NCBI RefSeq assembly: GCF_900115095.1 | Contig: NZ_FOVH01000021.1 | Span: 1-64,000 of the forward strand | Length of the DNA stretch: 64,000 nt | Direction of reading: 5' to 3' | Source of the DNA: Actinomadura madurae | GTDB taxonomy: Bacteria > Actinomycetota > Actinomycetes > Streptosporangiales > Streptosporangiaceae | Part shown: positions 26,447 to 34,571 of the stretch, one piece after another | How positions within the stretch are numbered: the first letter of the stretch is position 1 | Layout of the letters: each line of letters starts with the position of its first letter | The notes under the pieces: model-generated | The model's database searches: none | Told to the model about the DNA's origin: nothing | The model's input: the letters and a program-made list of their open reading frames with translations, nothing else | Program-made: the position numbers and the translations under genes

Positions 26447-26843
26447 CCCGTCCCACGGGGCCAGCCCTGGCCCGGGAAGCGACTCGCAGACCGCCGATCC
26501 CCATCGGCACATGCAGCTCGACCGTCACCGACACCTCGACCACGTCACCGCGCACCCGGCACCGCGCCACGCGGGCACCGGACTCGACCGCGATCTCTTT
26601 CGCCCTGGCGCAGGCGTCCCCGTACGCGACCCGCGCTGCGCCTGCCAGAGCCGCCATGTCGGCCGCCGCGTCCCCCCGATGCCTCGCCACCCGGACGCCG
26701 CCGACCATGATCGCCGTGACACCGACCACCCACACGAGGACCGAGAACGCGAGCACCCACACCGTCCCCGACCCCCGATCCCCCCGCAACAAGCTCGACC
26801 CCCACCTGGGCTGGTTCGCGGTGTGTGCAGGGTCAGGAGGCAT
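26433..26843 (-). CDS. TadE-like pilus-locus protein, Rv3654c type
   Basis: A 136-residue protein with a class III-like leader: a short N-terminal part, then GSGTVWVLAFSVLVWVVGV, a hydrophobic helix right after the Gly, as in prepilin-like TadE/TadF proteins. The tail has RHRGDAAADMAALAGAARVA, the signature of the actinobacterial Rv3654c group, always last in this locus. The ATG at 26843 overlaps the previous gene by 11 bases; an upstream start at 26879 would overlap by 47. Expected role: minor pseudopilin of the Flp-type system. Confidence 0.8.
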   Translation of the reverse strand: MPPDPAHTANQPRWGSSLLRGDRGSGTVWVLAFSVLVWVVGVTAIMVGGVRVARHRGDAAADMAALAGAARVAYGDACARAKEIAVESGARVARCRVRGDVVEVSVTVELHVPMGIGGLRVASRARAGPVGRDDVR

Positions 26844-27192
26844 CGGCGGGGGTTCCTGGTTCTGTGGGGGCGGCCACATGGGCTTGGACGGTCAGGGGTG
26901 GCAGGCCGATCGCCGCGGCGGGGCGGACAGGGGCCGAGACGTCCACGTGGACGGTCGCCTCGTCGCGCCGGACCTCGACGGTCGCCCCATCGGGGACGGC
27001 CTCCTTCACCAGAGCCCGTACCGCGGTGAGGGACTCGCCCCTGGCCGCGGCACGGGCGCCGGCGCGGGCCGCGTCCGCGCAGGTGAGCTGGACGGACGCG
27101 ACCGTCACGCCCCACAGGGCGACCGCGGTGATCAGGACTAGGGCGGGGAGGGCCACGGCGATCTCCGCCGTGACCGTCCCGCGGTCCCTCAG
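26833..27192 (-). CDS. TadE-family minor pilin-like protein
   Basis: About 119 residues. The signature RDRGTVTAEIAVALPALVLI holds the prepilin-like cleavage context (Gly then E+5) before a hydrophobic helix, as in TadE. The start is a problem: there is no ATG, GTG or TTG between the stop of the pilin gene and the signature, and the frame stays open far upstream through the pilin gene. A CTG at 27192, overlapping the pilin TGA as CTGA, would give a coupled start and is used here. The alternative is a GTG inside the helix, which would remove the signature. Confidence 0.7.
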   Translation of the reverse strand: MRDRGTVTAEIAVALPALVLITAVALWGVTVASVQLTCADAARAGARAAARGESLTAVRALVKEAVPDGATVEVRRDEATVHVDVSAPVRPAAAIGLPPLTVQAHVAAPTEPGTPADAS

Positions 27193-27383
27193 CCGGCCAG
27201 CTTCAGGGCCTTCTCGATGATCTGTAAGAGCAGCGACTTCACCTGGGAGCTGGTCACGATCTTGAACAGCAACCCGGCGAAGGCCGCCGCCGCGATGGTG
27301 CCGACCGCGTACTCGGCGGTGGACATCCCGCGGTCCTTGCATGCTCCGGACCATCGCCGCACCACCGTCTTCATGGCCCTCAT
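27189..27383 (-). CDS. Flp pilin-like protein (DUF4244)
   Basis: A 64-residue protein, the main pilin candidate. A basic leader ends in KDRG, then MSTAEYAVGTIAAAAFAGLL: the Glu at +5 after the Gly, followed by Tyr, matches Flp-type prepilins cut by a TadV-like peptidase. The helix runs to the amphipathic end VKSLLLQIIEKALKLAG. ATG at 27383 has AAAGGAG 5 bases upstream. No tadV peptidase gene is in the window. Confidence 0.85.
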   Translation of the reverse strand: MRAMKTVVRRWSGACKDRGMSTAEYAVGTIAAAAFAGLLFKIVTSSQVKSLLLQIIEKALKLAG

Positions 27384-27471
27384 CGGGGCTCCTTTCGCTC
27401 GTGGTTCTGTTCAAGGCTGCTGTCCGGGCGGACCGGGTGAAGGGTGAACGCCGTTCTGTGGATAACCCGGC

Positions 27472-28293
27472 TCACCAGGGCAGAAGGAGGGTCGAGGCGA
27501 TCCCGGCGATGGCCGGGACGACGCCCAGCAGGATGAAGGCGGGCAGGAAGCAGAGGCCGAGCGGGGCGAGTGCCCGGATGCCCGCCGCCCTGGCCCTGGC
27601 GGCGGCCGCCGAGCGGGCGACGCGGCGTTGGTCGCGTGCGAGGCGGCTGAGAGACGGGGCGAGAGCGGCCCCCGTCGACGTCGCCCGGACGGCCGCCCGT
27701 GCCAAGGGTGCGAGCATCGGCTCCTTTGTCGACGCCAGCCACGCTTCCGCCGGATCGGCTCCCAACCGGATCTGGACGGAAACGGCGCGGAGTTCGTCCC
27801 CGAGTGGGCCACCAACGGCGTCCGCGACGGCGGTCACGGCCTCGTGCCAGGGCGCGCCGCCACGCAGGCATGCGGCGAGAAGATCGACCGCGGCCGGGAG
27901 GTCCGCGATGAGCCGGGCCTGCCTGCGGCGGCGCTCACCGCTGCCGAGACGGCTGAAGGACGACCACACCGCCACCGCCGCCAGAACACCGATCGCCCAG
28001 CCGGTCGGCCCGCCCAGCACCACCACGCACAGCACTCCCGCCGCACCAGCGGCGGCACGCCTGAGCAAGACGTCCCGCCGCTGAGCCTCTTCTGAGGGCC
28101 CGTCCCGTCCCTTCACGGCATCGGGCGCCCCACCCCGCCGGAAGGCGGCCTGACCCCGCGCACGCCGCGGACTCGCAGCAGCATGCTTCGGCTGTCTCCC
28201 ACGAAACTGCCTGGCCAGCCTGTGCGTAGCGGTGCTCGTCCCCCTAGGAAGGAGAAAACCGGACACCGCAGCGCAGAGCACAACCATCCACAT
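27472..28293 (-). CDS. Type II secretion F-domain protein, TadC-like
   Basis: About 273 residues. An N-terminal helix, a basic linker, two helices near residues 80-120, then the T2SSF domain with ARLIADLPAAVDLLAACLRGG and a final pair of helices (LGLCFLPAFILLGVVPAIAG). This is the second of the two platform proteins that sit in the membrane under the TadA ATPase. A GTG at 28323 would add 10 residues; the ATG at 28293 has a GGTGGGGG site. In relatives it directly follows tadB, but here about 760 bases separate them. Confidence 0.85.
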   Translation of the reverse strand: MWMVVLCAAVSGFLLPRGTSTATHRLARQFRGRQPKHAAASPRRARGQAAFRRGGAPDAVKGRDGPSEEAQRRDVLLRRAAAGAAGVLCVVVLGGPTGWAIGVLAAVAVWSSFSRLGSGERRRRQARLIADLPAAVDLLAACLRGGAPWHEAVTAVADAVGGPLGDELRAVSVQIRLGADPAEAWLASTKEPMLAPLARAAVRATSTGAALAPSLSRLARDQRRVARSAAAARARAAGIRALAPLGLCFLPAFILLGVVPAIAGIASTLLLPW

Positions 28294-29050
28294 CGTCACG
28301 CCCCCACCTGCCTTCCCCTTCACTCACCTTGTCGCCCGGGGCCGGGCCCCGGGCTCTCCATTCCTCTGCGAACCGGTCAATCTGCCACCCCTACCTCGCG
28401 GCCCCCGCCCCACCCTCGACCAGAACAGCTCGGCCAGAACAGACGGCGCCACATTCAGCACGCGGCCAGGGAGCACGCGCAACGGAAGCCAGAGCAGCTC
28501 CGTCTCCAGACGGGCAAGTCCGTCCGCAACGTGGTGGACGACCTGCTCGGAAGGCTGACCGACACCTGACCCCCGAGCCGCCCGCACACCAATTCGTCCG
28601 CCGCAGGGGCGCCGCGAGCCCAACCGCGTCGCAGACACCGGCGCCAGACACACTGCGACGCTTGGCCTCTTCCCGTCCGTCCGCCTTAGAGGGAGTCACA
28701 CTCGACCTGCCACCTACACGTAGTCAGTGGTCGGGCCGGATATCTGGGCGCCGCCGGGACGGCGAGCGCCACGCCGACGTCCCCTCGACTCGCAGCAGGT
28801 ACGCGGTCGCGCCAGGTGCGACAGGCGGCGATTGGGGGCCACCGGCGGAGGGTGATCGGGCCGATCAATGTGGCGGCGCGGCGCGGTGGCGGGGGTTGGC
28901 TTGGGTGAATTTGGGCTGGTGGTGCTTGTAGGGAGTGGGTGGGCTTGCTGATGTTGTCGGGGTTGCTTGATGTGGCTGTGTGCGCGTTTGGGGCGGTGGT
29001 GGCTGGTGGTGCGAAATGGTGGTCTCCCTGGAGCCTGGGAGATCGTGGGG
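28294..29050. other. 757-bp gene-free gap inside the Tad operon
   Basis: No convincing gene. The left half has an open plus-strand frame ending at 28569 whose last 40 codons (HIQHAAREHAQRKPEQL, then QTGKSVRNVVDDLLGRLTD) read like a real protein tail, but there is no start, domain or ribosome site, so it may be a remnant. From about 28860 to 29060 the plus strand is almost only G and T, a bias mirrored by the C/A-rich stretch at 24056. I see no promoter good enough to name. Confidence 0.5.
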
Positions 29051-29746
29051 TTAGTGGGGGGATTCTGCGGATTTGGACAGGTGGCGGGTCCAGTGGAGGC
29101 CTGTTGCGTTGAGGGTTGTGCCTGTGATCAGGCAGGCCAGGCCTGGGAGGGTTCCGAAGAGGAACTGGATGGGGTGGGCGCCTAGGGCTGCGGCCATGGC
29201 CAGGCCCAGGAGGGGGAGCGCGGCCAGGAGGCGGGCCGTTGCGCGGGGGCCGGCCAGTTGGACGGAGACCTCCTGGCGCTGGGTCTCCTCGTCGCGTAGG
29301 GCGCTTGCGAGGCCGTCCAGGACGGTGGCGAGGGTGCCGCCGCGTTCGGAGCCGACGCGCCAGCAGGCCGCGAGCAGGCGGAGGCCCTCGGCGCCGGGTT
29401 GGGCGGCCAGCTTGTCCAGGTGGTCGGGCGGTGGGCGAGGCAGGCTGAGGAGTTCGGCGGACACGTGCGGGTCTAGGACGGTGGCAGCTGCCGTGAAGGC
29501 CTCGTCAGGGGTGCGGCCGGCGGCCAACTCGGCGGCCATGGCGTCGCACAGTTCGATGACCGCGGTGCGGCGGCGTTGTGGACGTGTTCGGTGTTCCCGG
29601 AAGGTCTCGATCCTGGTCTGGAGGGGGCGCAGTGGATTTGAGGGTTTTGGGGAGGTCAGGCGGTCGAGGCGGTGGGACGCTGGGGAGGGCGTCAGGAGCG
29701 TCCAGGCCGCGGCGGCCGCGCAGAGGACGGCGAGAACCTCGATCAT
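29051..29746 (-). CDS. Type II secretion F-domain protein, TadB-like
   Basis: A 231-residue membrane platform protein with one helix at the N-terminus (IEVLAVLCAAAAAWTLL), a cytosolic T2SSF domain (AVIELCDAMAAELAAGRTPD to GGTLATVLDGLASAL, about 70-165) and two C-terminal helices. The ATG at 29746 overlaps the stop of the ATPase gene as ATGA, so the two are translationally coupled. It acts with the TadC-like protein to form the inner-membrane base of the pilus machine. Confidence 0.88.
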   Translation of the reverse strand: MIEVLAVLCAAAAAWTLLTPSPASHRLDRLTSPKPSNPLRPLQTRIETFREHRTRPQRRRTAVIELCDAMAAELAAGRTPDEAFTAAATVLDPHVSAELLSLPRPPPDHLDKLAAQPGAEGLRLLAACWRVGSERGGTLATVLDGLASALRDEETQRQEVSVQLAGPRATARLLAALPLLGLAMAAALGAHPIQFLFGTLPGLACLITGTTLNATGLHWTRHLSKSAESPH

Positions 29747-30894
29747 GCTTTGCCCCTCAACCGGGCGGTCAGGGCGTCCACGCCCGGGGCCGGGACGGTT
29801 TCGCCGGAGGTGGTGAACGAGACGGCGGGGACGACGCCGACCAGGCCGTCGGGGGCCCGCTGGAGCAGGCAGATCTCGGCTACGCGGCGCCGGCCCCCGC
29901 CCGGCTCGCGGACCAGATGGACGACGATGTCCAGCGCCGCTGCCAGCTGGCTGTGGACGGCCTCCCGTGTGAGCCCCGCCGCACAGGCGAGGGCTTCCAG
30001 GCGGGCGGGTACGTCGGCGGCCGTGTTGGCGTGGAGGGTGCCGCAACCGCCTTCGTGGCCGGTGTTCAGGGCTTGGAGGAGAACCACTACCTCGGGGCCG
30101 CGCACCTCGCCTACGACCAGGCGGTCTGGGCGCATGCGGAGGGCCTGGCGGACCAGGTCGTTCAGCGTTACGCCGCCCGCGCCCTCCATGTTCGGGGGGC
30201 GAGCTTCGAGGCGGACGACGTGGGGGTGGGACGGTTTCAGCTCCGCGGAGTCTTCGACCAGGAGCAGGCGTTCCGATGGGTTCACGAGCGAGAGCAGGGA
30301 GCTTAGGAGTGTGGTCTTGCCCGTTCCCGTGCCGCCGGTGATCAGGAAGGCGGCGCGGGACTCGATCAGGGCGGCGAGGAGGGCGGCGCCCTCGGGCGGG
30401 ATGGTGGTCGCCGTGACCAGCTCGTCCAGGGTGAAGGCGCGGCGGCGGGGGAGGCGGAGCGACAGGCAGGTGCCGGTCGCGGCCACCGGCGGCAGGACCG
30501 CGTGGAGCCGCACGCCGCCCGGCAGGCGGGCGTCGGCGTAGGGGGAGGCGTCGTCGAGGCGGCGGCCGGCGGCGGCGGTGAGGCGCTGGGCCAGGCGGCG
30601 CAGGGCCGGTTCGTCCGGGAAGCGGACGGAGGTGCGGACCAGACCGGAGCCGGTGTCGATCCAGACCTCGTCCGGGCCGTTCACCAGGACGTCGGTGACG
30701 TCCGGAGAGCGCAGCAGCGGCTCCAGGGGGCCGGCGCCGACAAACTCGGCGCGTAACTCGTCGGCCAGGGCGAGGACCTCGCGGTCGCCGAGCAGGCGTT
30801 CTTCCGCGCGCAGCGCGGCGGCGACCCGGCCGGTCGTCGCCTCGCCGCCGGTGTGGGCGAGCCTGTCCCGGACGGCGTCGGAGAGCCCGGTCAC
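29743..30894 (-). CDS. TadA-type pilus assembly ATPase
   Basis: A 383-residue cytosolic ATPase of the CpaF/TadA group that powers pilin assembly. Walker A is LITGGTGTGKTTLL (about residue 178-191), the Asp box LLLVEDSAELKP, Walker B LVVGEVRGPEVVVLLQA and the His box GHEGGCGTLHAN. The N-terminal part has the usual LLRSPDVTDVLVNGPDEVW. The start is GTG at 30894, overlapping the ssd-like stop as GTGA. Part of the ssd-tadA-tadB coupled unit. Confidence 0.93.
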   Translation of the reverse strand: MTGLSDAVRDRLAHTGGEATTGRVAAALRAEERLLGDREVLALADELRAEFVGAGPLEPLLRSPDVTDVLVNGPDEVWIDTGSGLVRTSVRFPDEPALRRLAQRLTAAAGRRLDDASPYADARLPGGVRLHAVLPPVAATGTCLSLRLPRRRAFTLDELVTATTIPPEGAALLAALIESRAAFLITGGTGTGKTTLLSSLLSLVNPSERLLLVEDSAELKPSHPHVVRLEARPPNMEGAGGVTLNDLVRQALRMRPDRLVVGEVRGPEVVVLLQALNTGHEGGCGTLHANTAADVPARLEALACAAGLTREAVHSQLAAALDIVVHLVREPGGGRRRVAEICLLQRAPDGLVGVVPAVSFTTSGETVPAPGVDALTARLRGKA

Positions 30895-31970
30895 GCGGCG
30901 GCCTCCTGGTAGGCGGTGGGCTGGAGGGCGAGGTCGTCGAGGACGGCGGCGCAGAAGTCGGTCAGGGGGCCGCGGCGGCAGGCTCGTTCCAGGGTGCCCT
31001 CGTCCGTCGCGGCGGGCAGGCGGCGGTCGCGTTCGAAGGTGCCGGCGGACGGCAGGTCGAGGGCGGTCACGACCGCGTCGGGCGTGAGGCCGCCGGGCGC
31101 CGGGCCCTGGACGACCAGGCGCAGGTCGGCGGTGTCGCGGCGCAGCGCGGTGGCGAGGCCGTCGGCGGCGACGGTGGCGCGGACCTCGGCGGGGACGAGC
31201 AGCAGGGTGCGGTCGGCGGTGCGCAGCGCGGCCCGGCCGACGTCGCCGGGGTAGCGGGGGACGTCCACGACGACCAGGTCGAACCCGCGGGCGGCGGCGT
31301 CGAACAGCGACCCGACGGCCTCGTCGGAGACCGGGACGGGTTCGCCGCGCCGCCAGGAGAGGACGGACAGGTCGCCCGCGCGGGGCAGGGTCTCGCGGAG
31401 CGTGGCGGTGCTCAGCCGGCCGCGGCGCTCGGCGAGGTCGTGCCAGCGGACGCCCTCGTGCTCCTCCAGCCCGAGCATGAGGTCGACGCCGCCGCCGAAC
31501 GGGTCGGCGTCGACGAGGAGGGTGCGCAGGCCCTGGTTCGCCGAGGCCACGCCGAGCGCGGCGGCGAGGACGCTGGCCCCGGCGCCGCCGCGGGCGCCGA
31601 CGACGCAGAGGGTGGTGGCCCAGCCGCCCTCGGGCTCGCAGGCGGCGGCGAACGCGTTGACGAGCCAGTCCTCGTGGTCGGGCAGCGCGGCGACGTCCTG
31701 GGCGCCGGCCTCCACCGCGAGGCGGTACGCGTCGGACGTGGCGCCGTCGCCGGTGACGAGGACGACGCCCGGCCGGCGCTGGAGGCCGGCGGCCGCCACG
31801 TCCCCGGCGGCGTCGGCGCCCACGAGGATGAGGGCCGGCCACGTCCAGGCGGGCCTGGCCTCGTTGGCGCCGTAGGCGACCTCGGCGTGGGCGTCGGCGG
31901 CGGCCGCGAGGCGGAGCAGGCCGTCGGCGAGCGCCGGGTCGGAGGTGACGATCAGTGCCGCAAGGTTCAT
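30891..31970 (-). CDS. Ssd/CpaE-like MinD-family protein
   Basis: A 359-residue protein. The N-terminal third resembles a receiver fold (LIVTSDPALADGLLRL) without a clear phospho-Asp. The C-terminal part is a ParA/MinD-type ATPase fold with a deviant Walker A, VVGARGGAGASVLAAAL: the signature and P-loop lysines are missing (Ala-Ser instead of Lys-Thr), while VDADPFGGGVDLML and VVVDVPRYPGDV are kept. The same loss is known in the actinobacterial Rv3660c (Ssd) group, linked in mycobacteria to septum control. It heads the Tad genes; ATG at 31970 has AAGGAG. Confidence 0.87.
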   Translation of the reverse strand: MNLAALIVTSDPALADGLLRLAAAADAHAEVAYGANEARPAWTWPALILVGADAAGDVAAAGLQRRPGVVLVTGDGATSDAYRLAVEAGAQDVAALPDHEDWLVNAFAAACEPEGGWATTLCVVGARGGAGASVLAAALGVASANQGLRTLLVDADPFGGGVDLMLGLEEHEGVRWHDLAERRGRLSTATLRETLPRAGDLSVLSWRRGEPVPVSDEAVGSLFDAAARGFDLVVVDVPRYPGDVGRAALRTADRTLLLVPAEVRATVAADGLATALRRDTADLRLVVQGPAPGGLTPDAVVTALDLPSAGTFERDRRLPAATDEGTLERACRRGPLTDFCAAVLDDLALQPTAYQEAAA

Positions 31971-32883
31971 CGGATGGCTCCTTCGACGTTCGGAGACATC
32001 CACCTTGCGGGGCGCCGCGCGGGCGCCGCTGGAAATCCGTGACCTGTGGATAACTTCCCGTCGCGGGCGGCGGGGCGGTGGCGCGGAGGTGTCTCGCGGG
32101 CGCCACCGCCCGGCCGCTGCACGACTGGGCGACCCCCGCCGGGGGGGAGAGCGGGGGTCGCCGGACGGTCCGGCTCCGGGGGGGTAGAGCCGGCCCGTTT
32201 TCCCAGGAAAGACTCAGGGAGTTCAGCCCGTATGTAAGTTCGCGCTATGCCACGGGCAAACTCGCGGACTCCAGTCTAGGCAGATACAACATATGCTGCC
32301 CGATCGTCGAGAGTTCCGTCGAGTCGCAAACTCGTCCGGCACGTGACGATTTTTCGCACCTGGCGGTAACGATCCGCCGAAGGCGGGACGCGTGCGACGC
32401 GACCGCACCGGCGCCGGGGCTCCCGTCCCAGTGCACAAGGAGCGCAACGGGGCGGGAGTGGGAGCGTACAGGAGAACTAAAGATCTTTCCCGCCACATCC
32501 GGGATCGGCGCCCAAAAGGAAACGATCACGGTGTGTAATCAATTATCGGACCAAAGTTATGATTCCGGTTAGTCCGGAATATCCCCCGTCAGCCCCATAG
32601 GGCACCCATGTCTCCTCCGGCTCCGGACCCGCCGCCCCCGCGCGTTTCCCCAACAGGGGCTTGTCAACAGGGCAAATGAGGCGTAGACAGGTCGTACGGA
32701 CCACGTGTCCGAGCACGGCACCCGGGCACCCACGCGCGACCAGCCGCGGGAGGCGCGTCGAGACGGGCTTGACCCGGTCCGACGGATATGAGGTGCACGC
32801 TTGGTAACCCGGTGTGACGTGTTTGGCGGCGGCGTCCCCGAGCGGGGCGCCGCTCGCTTGCACCCACCGCCCCTCCGCAGGCG
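31971..32883. other. 913-bp gene-free stretch before the Tad/ssd unit
   Basis: The promoter of the minus-strand ssd-tad unit should lie in its left part. GC content falls between about 32210 and 32600. One short palindrome, ATTCCGG-TTAGT-CCGGAAT (32562-32580), is visible. Open frames on both strands have no ribosome site, no codon bias and no family features, so none is called. Confidence 0.55.
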
Positions 32884-33501
32884 TTAGCCGCGGACATCCA
32901 ACCCCAGCGTCGTCGCTAGCACGACCGCCTGGTAGGCGTCGATCACCGCGCCCCTCATCTCGGCGGTGAGCGGGTCGAGGGACGACAGGTCACTGCCGCG
33001 TAGATCACAGCGCGAGAAGTCGGCCTTGTGCAGCGATGCGCCCGACAGGTCGACCTCGCGCAGTTCCGCCCCCGAGCACCTCGCGCCCGTGAGATCCGCC
33101 TCGCGCATGCGCACGTCGGTGAACGAGGCCCGCCGCAGATCGGCGCCTGGGAGACCGGTGAACGACCAGTCGCCGCCCTTGACCTTCATCAGGTCGTGTG
33201 TACAGCCGTCGAACAGGCTCCCCAGGAACTTGCACCCGGTGAAGGACGCGTCGAAGAAACCGCATCTGACGAACGTGCAGTTCACGAACGCCGCATCCGT
33301 ATGGCTGGACACGTTGAAACGCACGCCCCTGAACGTGCAGCCGGTGAACATGGCACCGACGCCACTGGCCTCCGTCATGTCCACGTCCACGAACAGGACG
33401 TTTTCGTGGTTCTCACCCGTCAGGTCACGAGAATCCCAGTTCTCCGAAGAGATGGTGACGTTCGTCGGCGCGGCGGGTCGTCCGTGCATGCGATCGACCA
33501 T
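32884..33501 (-). CDS. Pentapeptide repeat protein
   Basis: A 205-residue protein built largely of A(D/N)LXX-type repeats from about residue 28 to 180 (for example FTGCTFRGVRF, ADLRRASFTDV, ADLTGARCSGAEL, DLSGASLHKADFS). These form a right-handed square beta-helix. Some such proteins mimic DNA and protect gyrase from quinolones, but most have no known role. There is no signal peptide or membrane segment. It stands alone, 33 bases downstream of the Fic-like gene on the same strand, and may share its transcript. Confidence 0.9.
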   Translation of the reverse strand: MVDRMHGRPAAPTNVTISSENWDSRDLTGENHENVLFVDVDMTEASGVGAMFTGCTFRGVRFNVSSHTDAAFVNCTFVRCGFFDASFTGCKFLGSLFDGCTHDLMKVKGGDWSFTGLPGADLRRASFTDVRMREADLTGARCSGAELREVDLSGASLHKADFSRCDLRGSDLSSLDPLTAEMRGAVIDAYQAVVLATTLGLDVRG

Positions 33502-33534
33502 GCGAACAGCATGGCCCCACCCACCGACAACGCG

Positions 33535-34326
33535 TCAGCCGCGCATGAACGCTTCGCAGATTGCCTGGGAGTCTCGCGCGGCGGTGGCCACGGCGGCGGA
33601 ACAGTGCGCGACCCAGCGCGCCACCCCCTCGGACGTACCGGACGTGTAGCCGCGCAGGGCCTCGGCGTACTCCTCGAACAGTTCGAGGTGCCCGACCTCC
33701 GGTGCGACGAGCGACTTGGGGTCGAGGCCACGGGCAACCAGTGTGAGACGCTGAGCGGCGCGGGCGACGACCCCGTCCCCCCACCCGAACGGGCGCAGCG
33801 CCAGCAGTTCGCCGTGCACGATCGACGAGACGACCAGCGCCGGCGCCTTGGTGGGCTCGGTCAGCAGCCCGCTGAGCGCGTCCAGGCGAGCCGCCACCTC
33901 CGACGGAGCGGGAGGGTCGCCAAGGCCGAGAACGTCCTTCACCACCCCGTCGCCACTGCGCGGACGTCCCAGCTCGGCGCCGTCCACCGCGTCGGCCCCT
34001 GCGAGGACGTGCAGACGCGCCAGCGCCTGCCGCGGTGCCTTCCGCCAGACGTCCGCCAGCGTGCCCAGCTCGGCCGAGACGCGCAATGTGCCCTGGACGA
34101 CAGGGTCCGACGGGTTCTCCGTGGTGCGAAGCTCGTCCAGCGTTACCGGGGAGCCTTCGAGGACGGCTGAGGCGCGCGCGCCGCGCAGCGCCGACTCCGT
34201 GGACACCTCGGCGCTGCGCCGCCGCAGGATCCGGTGGCCGAGCAGCCGGTCCACAGCCTTACGCGCGTCGTCGACGGCGTCGGCGACACCGGGCAGGTCG
34301 GCTACGGCGGCGAAGGCATCGGTCAC
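33535..34326 (-). CDS. Fic-like protein with degenerate active site
   Basis: A 263-residue, mostly helical protein. The N-terminal half has SALRGARASAVLEGSPVTLDEL, the Fic N-terminal inhibitory-helix-like segment (S-x-x-x-E-G). The core reads IVHGELLALRPFGWGDGVVARAAQRL, where active Fic enzymes have HPFxDGNGRxxR. The catalytic His is Arg and the second Arg is Val, so AMP transfer is unlikely. Relatives of this form sit next to acs in other actinobacteria, sometimes labelled oxidoreductase, which argues for a conserved non-enzymatic or altered role. Divergent from acs with 245 bases between the starts. Confidence 0.7.
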   Translation of the reverse strand: MTDAFAAVADLPGVADAVDDARKAVDRLLGHRILRRRSAEVSTESALRGARASAVLEGSPVTLDELRTTENPSDPVVQGTLRVSAELGTLADVWRKAPRQALARLHVLAGADAVDGAELGRPRSGDGVVKDVLGLGDPPAPSEVAARLDALSGLLTEPTKAPALVVSSIVHGELLALRPFGWGDGVVARAAQRLTLVARGLDPKSLVAPEVGHLELFEEYAEALRGYTSGTSEGVARWVAHCSAAVATAARDSQAICEAFMRG

Positions 34327-34571
34327 GGCCCGACCTTATGCGGTCCCGTCCGGCGTTCGCGCATCGGGTCGTGAGGGCGTAGAACGGAGACGGTTCCCGC
34401 ATGCCGGACCTGGGAAGGCCCGGCCTGTCGGCACCGCACGAACCGTCCGGAGACGTAGGCGCCGCCCGCGCTCTCCCCCGACACCCGGGTCCGCGGCCTT
34501 GTGAGGACCGGGACCTTCCTGGTGAAGTGGGGATACCGGGCGACCCCGCATCACCTAGCAAGGAGTTCGCG

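Noticed and set aside
32245..32529. Minus-strand 94-codon open frame in the gene-free stretch
   Set aside because: Mixed third-position composition, no ribosome site and no family feature.
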